64,000 nucleotides of DNA from Brugia malayi (lineage: Eukaryota > Nematoda > Chromadorea > Rhabditida > Onchocercidae), in the NCBI RefSeq assembly GCF_000002995.4, contig NW_025062284.1:620001-684000 (forward strand). Reading direction: 5' to 3'. The translations under genes and the position numbers were made by a program. Each line of letters begins with the position of its first letter. Within the stretch, counting starts at the first letter, position 1. The notes under the pieces are model-generated. The model worked only from the letters and a program-made list of their open reading frames with translations, was not told the origin of the DNA and made no database searches. Below are positions 12,598 to 23,416 of this stretch, one piece after another.

Positions 12598-12841
12598 TCA
12601 TTTGAATGGTGCAATTATTCTTTCACCATTTGGCGCAATTTTACAGAATGTCATAAATTCACTCGTTTGCTCCTCGAACTGTTTTGCACAGTTGTGTCGC
12701 ATATCCTTAAATAATCCATTCCGAGTTGCTTCCAGTTACTTTCGATAATTTTTCCTCCAAATTATCAGACCACTGTGGAACTCTTAACACATATAAGTTT
12801 GCAAGCAATAAATAGTTTCCCGGTACAAACACCCATAACAT
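12598..12841 (-). CDS. small gene with two overlapping frames (copy 1 of duplicated locus)
   Basis: Reading from ATG at 12841, one frame gives a hydrophobic start MLWVFVPGNYLLLANLYVLR followed by VPQWSDNLEEKLSK and VTGSNSEW. It stops at 12707. A second frame, open from 12735 to the stop at 12598, reads like real protein: ATRNGLFKDMRHNCAKQFEE then FMTFCKIAPNGERIIAPFK. The two overlap by 29 bases with no room for an intron. A single-base indel (mutation or assembly error) inside one coding region is the simplest explanation. The first frame is also recognisable in the duplicate at 13.7-13.8 kb, which supports it as genuine. It has the size and layout of a small membrane-anchored mitochondrial-type protein, but I cannot name it. 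Confidence 0.45.
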
Positions 12842-13028
12842 CACGTGCTATGTTGTTGGTACAGTAATACATCTGCTCATATATATGACTATGGTGGATC
12901 TCTGATTATGAATCTGAGTGGATCACACCACAGTTAGCAAAGAAATAAATGAATGACATATATACATGTGCTTGTTAGAGTTATCGATTCAATTTCTGTG
13001 CTCAATTTTGCAGATTGGTTATGAATAT
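12728..13028. repeat. copy 1 of ~300-bp direct duplication
   Basis: Aligns to 13690-13992 at an offset of about 966 bp. The right two-thirds (from the ATCTGCTCATATAT motif to TTTTGCAGATTGGTTATGAA) is almost identical. The left third, which covers the small minus-strand reading frame, is clearly more diverged. Confidence 0.85.
12888..12934 (+). other. imperfect hairpin, copy 1
   Basis: The outer stem pairs ACT-A-TGGTG with CACCA-C-AGT. GATC then pairs with GATC, with one bulged base. The inner stem pairs TCTGATT with AATCTGA around an ATG loop. Flanking CATATATATG and CATATATACATG can extend it. It lies just upstream of the minus-strand ATG at 12841. It may be a structured RNA element or simply a regulatory palindrome. 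Confidence 0.4.
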
Positions 13029-13659
13029 CGATTGTCAAGAAAAATGATAAATAAATTCATAATTCTTTTCTATTTCCCGCTAAAAATTAGTTTTGCTACT
13101 ACTAAAGCACCTTAAATTTACTAAATATACCGTCAAAAAAATATATAAAATGATATGAACTGATAATTTCATAATTTTGAAGCAGGAAAAGCTGAAATTA
13201 ACAGGCAAATTCATTTTTTCATTTTCAAAACAGCAGAAGTTAAAATTAACATTCATTATGGATGACTTGAAATTTCAGTTTTAAATGAGAAATTGGTAAG
13301 GAAATGATAAAATACAAATTTTATCAACCTAAATTAAGGAAAAAAAAATACAAATTTTTTTACAAATTTTTTTTTTATATTTTTTTTTTTTTAAATACAA
13401 ATTTTATCAACCTAAATCGATTTGATTAAGCATATTTTCACTAGAAAAAATAATTTTGCATTTTATGCAAACTAAATCTTTCACTATAAAAATTCACCTG
13501 CATGATAGATAAATATTCCGCACTTTCATTTTTCGATTTTTTCTAATTTTCTCATCAATCTTTAACAGCTAAAATCCGAATAACTGGATTCTGGAATAAC
13601 TCCAACTCATATTGATCAATATCATGAAAGTAACCAACGAAATGAAATGCTTACTTCTA

Positions 13660-13815
13660 TATTCAACCGCTCTTTTCCATTGTGAGTTTCTCCCAGCCAC
13701 TTTTGCTAATTCCCCCGCCGAATTTATCAAGACCACTATGAAATTCTTAACACATACACATTAGCAATAAACAATCCCCCGGTACCAACACCCCGTACCA
13801 CCATAACGCCATCTT
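13660..13815 (-). pseudogene. decayed copy of the 12.6-12.8 kb small gene
   Basis: The minus-strand start near 13812 encodes MALWWYGVLVPG, matching the hydrophobic start of copy 1. The frame then breaks: small deletions around the LLLAN region and an in-frame stop where copy 1 has VPQWS. Homology resumes as ELAKVAGRNSQWKRAVEYR and ends at a possible donor GTAAGC near 13655. This is probably a pseudogene, although its last part follows the family frame better than copy 1 does. Confidence 0.5.
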
Positions 13816-13992
13816 GTTTGGAACAGTAACACATCTGCTCATATATATATATTACTATGGTGGATCTTTGATTATGAATTTGAGTGGATCACACCACAGT
13901 TAGCAAAGAAATAAATGAATGACATATATACATGTGCTTGTTAGAGTTATCGATTCACTTTCTGTGCTCAATTTTGCAGATTGGTTATGAAT
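13690..13992. repeat. copy 2 of ~300-bp direct duplication
   Basis: Second copy of the 12728-13028 segment. It contains the hairpin region almost unchanged and a decayed version of the small reading frame. Confidence 0.85.
13854..13900 (+). other. imperfect hairpin, copy 2
   Basis: Same structure as 12888-12934. The two base changes in the inner stem (C to T on each side) turn C-G and G-C pairs into U-G and G-U wobbles if transcribed from the plus strand. The fold is therefore kept on that strand but weakened on the other. Confidence 0.4.
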
Positions 13993-14257
13993 AACTAAGT
14001 TAAAACTGTCCACAATAAAAATATCTCAAAATTATTAACTTTGTTACTATCAGAAATTAATTGCAATGTTAATATTAGTGTTCGATGCATAAATGAAATT
14101 TAAGAATTTTCAATTTTAATTAAACTTAAAAATATAAGAAAAAGTTCATTTATTGGTAATGTTCACTTCTTGGACGGTTAGCATAATACTGAGAAGAGAC
14201 ATTTATCAATTGATCTGATCATTGTTTATTTCTCTTTTTTTGAGTAAAAATTAAAAA

Positions 14258-14530
14258 ATGAGACCTGGGGGTGGTGCAATGAAAAAATTTGGTGCGAAAA
14301 GACGAATGAGATTTAAGCATAATAAAGTTGTTAAACGAAAAGTTTTGAAAGCACCGAAGAAAAAAGGAATGATCAAAGGAAAGAGTAAATTTAGACAGAA
14401 GAAAAATAAACAAAGGATGAAAAAAAGATCTTCAGAAAAAAGTAAGACGAATAGACGAAATGAATTGAATCAATTTATGATCATTTTTTTATCAATTGAA
14501 TTAATTGTGGAGCTAAATATATATATTTAG
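14258..14530 (+). CDS. very basic 90-residue protein
   Basis: ATG 14258 opens a single-exon frame. It begins MRPGGGAMKKFGAKRRMRF and is dominated by Lys/Arg for about 65 residues. A short hydrophobic tail (FMIIFLSIELIVELNIYI) precedes TAG. Such composition suggests nucleic-acid binding or a nucleolar/ribosomal role, but no family motif is visible. AT-rich purine-heavy DNA readily yields Lys codons by chance. The GGG GGT GGT GCA run and the Arg codons argue mildly for a real gene. The hydrophobic tail may be read-through past a missed splice site. Confidence 0.4.
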   Translation: MRPGGGAMKKFGAKRRMRFKHNKVVKRKVLKAPKKKGMIKGKSKFRQKKNKQRMKKRSSEKSKTNRRNELNQFMIIFLSIELIVELNIYI

Positions 14531-14950
14531 GATAGGTAAAGCATATGTTGGATAAGTAAAATCAATACTGATTAAGTATAAATTAAGGATTTCAAGTTAT
14601 AAATTAACTTATAAATAACAAATTAATGAAATCTAGAAGAGAAATAAGCTTAATGAACGAATGAGTGGTAGCTGGAGATAATGAATTTGTCTATAATCCA
14701 TTGGTGATAAATTGAATAATTGATAAAATTGAATGATAAGTTGAATAATTGATAAAATTAAATGATAATTGAATGACTAATAAAATTTAATTCAAAAAAA
14801 AAAAAAAAAGAAAAGTACTGTAAAATATCTTTTATCTATTAAATAAACTAAAGAATTTTACAGTATGCAAAGATTTGACATTAATTTATCATTCGGAACA
14901 AATATTATTTTCATTGAAATAATTTACTGATCGATTCCCTTTCTCAATTT
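14531..14950. other. AT-rich spacer
   Basis: No coding signal. Short direct repeats of a TGATAAAATTGAATGATAA type occur at 14,710-14,790, followed by a poly-A run. Confidence 0.5.
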
Positions 14951-14951
14951 C

Positions 14952-17900
14952 TGCATGTTGCGATCGAATGGATCAAATGCAATGTTGCGAAAAAAATGCA
15001 ATATAACGACCAAATGCGGTGTTGCGGCCAAATGCAATGTTGCGACCAAATGCAATATTACGACCAAATGCGGTGTTGCGGCCAAATGCAATGTTGCGAC
15101 CAAATGCAATATTACGACCAAATGCGGTGTTGCGGCAAATGCAATGTTGCGACCAAATGCAATATTACGACCAAATGCGGTGTTGCGACCAAACGCAGTA
15201 TTACGACCAAATGGAATATTACGATCAATTACAGCGTTGCGATCAAATGGAATATTACGACCAATTACAGCGTTGCGATCAAATGGAATATTACGATCAA
15301 TTACAGCGTTGCGATCAAATGGAATATTACGATCAATTACAGCGTTGCGATCAAGTGGAATATTACGATCAATTACAGCGTTGCGATCAAACGCAGTATT
15401 ACGACCAAATGGAATATTACGACCAAATGCTATATTACGATCAAATGGAATATTACGATCAAATGGAATATTACGATCAAATGGAATATTACGATCAAAT
15501 GCTATATTACGACCAATTGGAATATTACGATCAAATGGAATATTACGATCAAGTGGAATATTACGATCAATTACATCGTTGTGATCAATTGCAGTATTAC
15601 GATCAAATGAAATATTACGATCAAATGCTATATTACGACCAAATGGAATACTACGATCAAATGCTATATTACGATCAAATGGAATACTACGATCAAATGC
15701 TATATTACGATCAAATGGAATATTACAATCAAATGCTATATTACGACCAAATGGAATACTACGATCAAATGGAATATTACGATCAAATGCTATATTACGA
15801 CCAAATGGAATATTACGATCAAATGCTATATTACGACCAAATGGAATATTACGATCAAATGCTATATTACGACCAAATGGAATACTACGATCAAATGCTA
15901 TATTACGACCAAATGGAATATTACGATCAAATGCTATATTACGACCAAATGGAATACTACGACCAAATGGAATATTACGATCAAATGCTATATTACGACC
16001 AAATGGAATATTACGATCAAATGCTATATTACGACCAAATGGAATACTACGACCAAATGGAATATTACGATCAAATGCTATATTACGACCAAATGGAATA
16101 CTACGACCAAATGGAATATTACGATCAATTACAGCGTTGCGATCAAATGGAATATTACGATCAATTACAGCGTTGCGATCAAATGGAATATTACGATCAA
16201 TTACAGCGTTGCGATCAAATGGAATATTACGATCAATTACAGCGTTGCGATCAAATGGAATATGACGATCAATTACAGCGTTGCGATCAATTGCAGTATT
16301 ACGATCAAACGAAATATTACGACCAAATGCTATATTACGATCAAATGGAATATTACGATCAAATGGAATATTACGATCAAATGGAATATTACGATCAATT
16401 ACATCGTTGCGATCAATCGCAGCATTACGATCAAATGAAATATTACGATCAAATGCTATATTACGACCAAATGGAATATTACAATCAAATGGAATATTAC
16501 GATCAATTACATCATTGCGATCAATTGCAGTATTACGATCAAATGAAATATTACGATCAAATGCTATATCACGATCAAATGGAATATTACAATCAAATGC
16601 TATATTACGACCAATGCTATATTACGACCAAATGGAATATTACGATCAAGTGGAATATTACGATCAATTACATCGTTGTGATCAATTGCAGTATTACGAT
16701 CAAATGAAATATTACGATCAAATGCTATATTACGACCGAATGGAATATTACGATCAAATGGAATATTACGATCAATTACATCATTGCGATCAATTGCAGT
16801 ATTACGATCAAATGAAATATTACGATCAAATGCTATATCACGATCAAATGGAATATTACAATCAAATGCTATATTATGGCCAAATGCTATATTACGATCA
16901 AATGGAATATTACGATCTATTACAGCGTCGCGATCAAATGCAGTATTACGACCAAATGGAATATTACGATCAAATGCTATATTACGACCAAATGGAATAT
17001 TACGATCAAATGGAATATTACGATCAAATGCTATATTACGACCAATTGGAATATTACGATCAAACGAAATATTACGACCAAATGCTATATTACGATCAAA
17101 TGGAATATTACGATCAAATGGAATATTTACGATCAAATGGAATATTACGATCAAATGGAATATTACGATCAAATGCTATATTACGACAATTGGAATATTA
17201 CGATCAAACGAAATATTACGACCAAATGCTATATTACGATCAAATGGAATATTACGATCAAATGCTATATTACGACCAAATGGAATATTACGATCAAATG
17301 GAATATTACGATCAATTACATCGTTGCGATCAATTGCAGTATTACGATCAAATGAAATATCACGATCAAATGGAATATTACAATCAAATGCTATATTACG
17401 ACCAAATGCTATATTACGACCAAATGGAATATTACGATAAATTACAGCGTCGCGATCAAATGCAGTATTACGATCAATTACAGCGTTGCGATCAATTGCA
17501 GTATTACGACCAAATGGAATATTACGATCAAATGGAATATTACGATCAAATGCTGTATTATGGCCAAATGCTATATTACGATCAAATGGAATATTACGAT
17601 CAAATGCTACATTACGACCAAATGGAATATTACGATCAAATGGAATATTACGATCAATTACAGCGTCGCGATCAAATGCAGTATTACGATCAATTACAGC
17701 GTTGCGATCAAATGCAGTATTACGACCAAATGGAATATTACGATCTATTACAGCGTCGCGATCAAATGCAGTATTACGACAAATGGAATATTACGATCAA
17801 ATGCTATATTACGACCAAATGGAATATTACGATCAAATGGAATATTACGATCAAATGCTATATTACGACCAATTGGAATATTACGATCAAATGGAATATT

Positions 17901-19680
17901 ACGATCAATTACATCATTGCGATCAATTGCAGTATTACGATCAAATGAGATATTACGATCAAATGCTATATTACGACCAAATCGAATATTACGATCAAAT
18001 GCTATATTACGACCAAATGGAATATTACGATCAATTACAGCGTTGCGATCAAATGCAGTATTACGACCAAATGGAATATTACGATCAATTACAGCGTTGC
18101 GATCAAATGCAGTATTACGACCAAATGGAATATTACGATCAATTACAGCGTTGCGATCAATTGCAGTATTACGACCAAATGGAATATTACGATCAAATGG
18201 AATATTACGATCAAATGCTATATTATGGCCAAATGCTATATTACGATCAAATGGAATGTTACGATCAAATGGAATATTACGATCAAATGGAATATTACGA
18301 TCAATTACAGCGTCGCGATCAAATGCAGTATTACGACCAAATGGAATATTACGATCTATTACAGCGTCGCGATCAAATGCAGTATTACGACCAAATGGAA
18401 TATTACGATCTATTACAGCGTCGCGATCAAATGCAGTATTACGACCAAATGGAATATTACGATCTATTACAGCGTCGCGATCAAATGCAGTATTACGATC
18501 AAATGGAATATTACGATCAATTACAGCGTCGCGATCAAATGCAGTATTACGATCAAATGGAATATTACGATCTATTACAGCGTCGCGATCAAATGCAGTA
18601 TTACGACCAAATGGAATATTACGATCAAATGCTATATTACGACCAATTGGAATATTACGATCAAATGGAATATTACGATCAGTTACATCATTGCGATCAA
18701 TTGCAGTATTACGATCAAATGAAATATTACGATGAAATGCTATATTACGACCAAATGGAATACTACGATCAAATGCTATATTACGATCAAATGGAATATT
18801 ACAATCAAATGCTATATTACGACCAAATGGAATACTACGATCAAATGCTATATTTACGACCAAATGGAATACTACGATCAAATGGAATATTACGATCAAA
18901 TGCTATATTACGACCAAATGGAATACTACGACCAAATGGAATATTACGATCAAATGCTATATTACGACCAAATGGAATATTACGATCAAATGCTATATTA
19001 CGACCAAATGGAATACTACGATCAAATGCTATATTACGACCAAATGGAATATTACGATCAAATGGAATATTACGATGAAATGCTATATTACGACCAAATG
19101 GAATACTACGATCAAATGCTATATTACGATCAAATGGAATATTACAATCAAATGCTATATTACGACCAAATGGAATACTACGATCAAATGCTATATTACG
19201 ACCAAATGGAATACTACGATCAAATGGAATATTACGATCAAATGCTATATTACGACCAAATGGAATACTACGACCAAATGGAATATTACGATCAAATGCT
19301 ATATTACGACCAAATGGAATATTACGATCAAATGCTATATTACGACCAAATGGAATATTACGATCAAATGGAATATTACGATCAAATGCTATATTACGAT
19401 AAAATGGAATACTACGATCAAATGCTATATTACGACCAAATGGAATATTACGATCAAATGCTATATTACGACCAAATGGAATACTACGACCAAATGGAAT
19501 ATTACGATCAAATGCTATATTACGACCAAATGGAATACTACGACCAAATGGAATATTACGATCAAATGGAATATTACGATCAAATGGAATATTACGATCA
19601 AATGCTATATTACGACCAAATGGAATACTACGACCAAATGGAATATTACGATCAAATGCAGTGTTGCGATCAAAGTTTAC
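14952..19680 (+). repeat. 4.7-kb satellite of 18-bp units (about 260 copies)
   Basis: The unit consensus is ATGGAATATTACGATCAA, with variants ATGCTATATTACGACCAA, TTACAGCGTTGCGATCAA, ATGCAGTATTACGACCAA and TTACATCATTGCGATCAA. The left end (to about 15,200) has the most divergent units, reading CCDQ/CCGQ. The centre and right are dominated by alternating GATC/GACC units arranged as 36-bp dimers. Higher-order blocks recur, for example four consecutive TTACAGCGTTGC-containing dimers near 15,220-15,380 and again near 16,120-16,280. The unit length is a multiple of three, so long open frames appear in all three forward frames and on the opposite strand. Most of these are by-products. Confidence 0.97.
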
Positions 19681-19691
19681 TTTCACTTTAA
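14968..19691 (+). CDS. possible giant hexapeptide-repeat protein, frame broken by single-base indels
   Basis: In one frame the satellite encodes the hexapeptide (M/L)(E/L/Q)YYDQ, with LQRCDQ and LHHCDQ variants. Longest uninterrupted parts are about 490 residues (15134-16610), about 360 (17778-18850) and about 280 (18853-19691, ending CDQSLLSL). Two facts favour coding. TAT/TAC and GAT/GAC swaps, the commonest differences between units, are silent only in this frame. No stop codon interrupts the frame between indels. Breaks occur near 14,990, 15,134, 16,611, 17,127, 17,190, 17,778 and 18,853, mostly in CC, AAA or TT runs, the usual place for long-read consensus errors. No signal peptide or clear start exon was found. 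A Tyr/Gln/Asp-rich repeat would suit a structural, cross-linked extracellular protein, but that is inference. Confidence 0.4.
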
Positions 19692-20935
19692 CCAATGAAA
19701 TTAACTAAGAAACTTCTTCGCAAGCAATAATTTTCTATTTTCTGTGCCATATTTGCTACAAGGAATTTGAAAGGCTAAAACAATGGGCGCATTCGTACCT
19801 CTAAGAAATACGAAAAAGACTATAAGCGCTTCGCCACGGAATTTTCAATTAATTTTTTATTAAACTTACCTATAAATTGGCTGACTCATTTATAGTATAT
19901 ATTCTAGGCTTGCAGTGGCCATAACTTCTGGCTGCTTTCCACATTTATAGGCCTAAGGACTGGAAAAATTTTTTTTTTTTTTTTGGAAGACTTATTTTTT
20001 TTTTTTTTTTTTTGGAAGACTTATTTTTTTTTGGAAAAATCTTTGGAAGACTTATTTACACTCTAATGTCTGCCATGTTGATAGCATTGTGCTCACAAGT
20101 TGACAATTTGTGAAGGAAAGTTTTTAATTTCACTTTGAATTCAGCTGTTCGCTCTTATTTTTTGATTTCAGTAGCTCTGCTCGGACAAATAATATTTCTT
20201 GGAAGGAATAGTTGCTTACTGTTTATTTTCTATAGTTGCTTGTTGTTTATTGTTGCTTACTGTTTATAGTTGTTTATTGTTTATGGTTGCTTATTGTTTA
20301 TTGCTGCTTATTGTTTATGATTGCTTATTGTTTATTGCTACTTATTGTTTATGATTGCTTATTGTTTATGACTGCTTATTGTTCATGCATAAATTTTACC
20401 TAATTTGATTAACTGCATGCTTCTTATATTATTTAGTCATAATTCATTTGCAATTTTTAATTTCATTAGTATATGCAGAGATGGCAACCGTTTTTTTCTG
20501 AAACAATTAGTGATAACAATAATAATAATAATAAAAGAAATAGCATTAGCAGTGAAAGAAGTGACGATTGAGAAATGATTAACATTACTAGATAATAATG
20601 TTTATTATCTGTGATATATCATTGATAATTTAAAGATAAGCAAAAGACGGTTGTTTAGTGTTACCTTAAGCAAACGATAGAATTCATACCTGTTTTCCAT
20701 TAAAATTGAAATTTTATTGAAATTTTGACAACAAAATGTTTGATGAAATTTATCAATTTTTATTTCTCTATTGATAATTAAAAAAAAAAAAATTTAAACA
20801 ATTTATTTCTATTCGAAATAAGTACGAATCAAAAACTTTGATAAATAATAACAAAGTTTATTTTATTGACTTTAATTTACTTCTTCTTGTTCATTTTCAA
20901 AATACACTCATAAAATTATAAAATATTTCATTCAG
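19692..20935. other. spacer with TTTATTG-rich repeat; possible upstream exon
   Basis: At 20,215-20,400 a degenerate repeat of about 18-22 bp (TGCTTATTGTTTAT core) recurs about ten times. Around 20,475 an ATG begins a short frame (MQRWQPFFSETISDNNNNN) with an AAT run. It could be an exon of the following gene, but its donors do not join in phase. Poly-T runs mark 19,970-20,030. Confidence 0.5.
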
Positions 20936-23416
20936 GAAATGGAAATGAAAATGATGAATGATTTAATTAGAAATGCTCATTTTCAAATAAACAAAATGAA
21001 TTGGGAAGAGAAAGTTCAAAATTTCACTGATAACACTTGGGAATGTTTATGTGATAATGTAACTGATATTACTAATGTTAGTTAAATTTAAATTTCTACT
21101 AATTATATAAGTGATAATTTAATAATTAGACAATTAGCTAGGTAATAATAATAACATTATCATGATAATTATTAAAGTTTTATTATTAGCTTAATACTAT
21201 TTTATCGAATATGATGATAAATTAGTTAAAATTAAATTTGACAATCTAATAAATACGAATTTAATTTTATAACATAATAAATTGAGCTAGGCCAATTTAA
21301 ATTTTTTTTAAATTATAAATTAGCTAATAAAATTAATTGAATATAAACTTATGTATTATATTTTTAAATATTTTTTTTTTTGTAGATACAAGAAAAATGC
21401 ATAAATATAGAAAACAAATTAATAAAAATTTTTAAATATATAAAATATGATATCGAATCGAGATTGTCCACTCTGAAATCTGATTCTAATATCAGTTATT
21501 TGTCATCCAATCAGTATTATCCATTTTATAATAAAAGTAATAACTTAGAAAATACCTTAAGAGGTAAAGTAAAAGTATAATTATCATTGATTATTGATTA
21601 TTTAATTACTATTTGTGAATTTCAAAAAATCATTTCAAAAAAATTATTTGTTTCATTTAAAACATTATAAAATTGTTTATTGTTTACTGCTTAACGCTTT
21701 CTTTTCTTTTTTTTTTTCTTTGAGTGATTAAATAATTTTTAGAAAAAACATTGGAAAATGATATATTATCAAGTATTTATATGATGCAGCATAGTTTACT
21801 TAAAATTGATGCATTTCAAGTAAACAAATCAAAAATTTATTTAATTTTTTATTGCCCTATATCACTAATAAACAATGATATGTTTGATTTTGATAAATTT
21901 TAAAATTTATTTTTAAAAAATTTTCATATTTTGTTTATTGATTTATTTGTTTGTTTGCTTTTATTTCAGAAACGAAAAATGGGATTGAATAAATATTGTT
22001 CAACGATACGTTTACTCATTTATGATAGAGTTAAAATTAAAAAACAATTATTGAATGTTAAATATGCAAGAAAAAAACTTGCAAATATTAAGCAAAAAAT
22101 TCAAAATTCAAATTTGATAAAACAACAATCGGTTAAAATTTCCCTTAGTTCAAATTTAAATTTAGCCATTTTGAATTTAAACAAATGTTAATAGATTTTG
22201 ATTAATTAATAAATTAAATATTCCACAAAGCATTTTTTTTTTTTTAAACTTGATATTAAATAATTTTTAGCAATTTTTTTTTCAAAACATTATTTTTATT
22301 AGACTAAATGTACAAAAGTAAAAATTTTTATTTTTTTAAAAATTCGTAAATTTAAGTGATTTGAAGGACAAATTTTAAATTAATTTTAATTTGGCATTTT
22401 AAATTAATTTATTTAGCTGAATAAATGCATAGCAATGTTGGATAATATATTGGCAGCAATGCAATTTATAATAATTGAAATTGACAAACAATTTGATTCA
22501 ATTTATTCGGTTAATCGATACATTGCATTATTTAATGAGTTGTACCAGCAGTTTCAGCACAATCACCAGGTATTTCATTCAAATTAAATTAAATTGAAAT
22601 TGGAAATAATTGAAATTGAAAATAATTAAATTAAACTGCACAATCACCAGGTATTCCATTCAAATTAAATTAAATTGAAATTGGAAATAATTGAAATTGA
22701 AAATAATTAAATTAAACTGCACAATCACCAGGTATTTCATTCAAATTAAATTAAATTGAAATTGGAAATAATTGAAATTGAAAATAATTAAATTAAACTG
22801 CACAATCACCAGGTATTTCATTCAAATTAAATTAAATTGAAATTGGAAATAATTGAAATTGAAATTAAATTAAATCAAGCAATTACCAGGTATTTCATAT
22901 AATTGAAATTGAAATTAAATTAAAAAATAATTGAGACTGAAGTTAAATTAAATTAAATTACGCAATCACCAGGTATACCATATAATTGAAATTGAAATTA
23001 AATTAAAATCACTGAGTTATTTTTAATCTTTTAAAATGGAATTTATTTAAAAAGAAAACAGAAAAGTAATCGATGAATAAAAAAAGAAATGAAAAAAAAT
23101 TTTTTTTTTTTTTTGATAAGTTAGATATTATTTGAAATGATAAAAGATTAGTGCAAATATCAAAGGTTTGAATTTTGATAAAATGCTAAAAAGATAAATT
23201 GATAATCTGACAAAAAAAACCGATAATGTTTAAAAAAAGTCTCTAATCATTGCACTGATAAGAATTGATAATTTTAAATTTATTAAAATCATTTTTTAAA
23301 AAATTTTTTTACATCAATTATTTTTTCTATTATTAATAAGAAATTTTTAATTTGTGATAAAAAATGTTTTTTTGCAGAAATTTTTTTCGCGACAAAATTG
23401 GATATTTGATGAATGA
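20936..23416 (+). CDS. six-exon gene for a long-helical protein, possibly BAR/sorting-nexin-like
   Basis: Exons are 20936-21076, 21386-21563, 21743-21819, 21970-22131, 22417-22569 and 23378-23416. All phases agree, with a total of 750 nt including TGA. A start is possible at ATG 20939, giving 248 residues, but upstream exons may exist beyond the satellite. The product is rich in Lys, Asn, Ile and Leu and looks helical throughout: MNDLIRNAHFQINKMNWEEK, KYCSTIRLLIYDRVKIKKQ, AMLDNILAAMQFIIIEIDKQ, and a C-terminus KFFSRQNWIFDE. The pattern of a Tyr-containing helix with a basic patch, then a final helix and an aromatic end, recalls the C-terminal BAR region of SNX4/7/30-type sorting nexins. No PX domain is visible, so this is tentative. 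The exon 4 donor (TCG|GTTAAA) is weak; without it the frame stops at 22191. Confidence 0.6.
22555..22995 (+). repeat. tandem repeat containing copies of a splice donor
   Basis: The end of exon 5 and its donor (CAATCACCAG|GTATTT) is the left edge of a roughly 85-95-bp tandem repeat. At least five further copies of CAATCACCAGGTAT or close variants follow, separated by AAATTAAATTGAAATTG-type filler. Units near 22,880 and 22,965 are shorter and diverged. Confidence 0.85.

Noticed and set aside
14924..19698. Many other long open frames over the satellite on both strands (for example FDRNIPFGR or ITTKWNI types)
   Set aside because: The unit is 18 bp, so stop-free frames arise automatically. In these frames common unit differences change amino acids, unlike the YYDQ frame.
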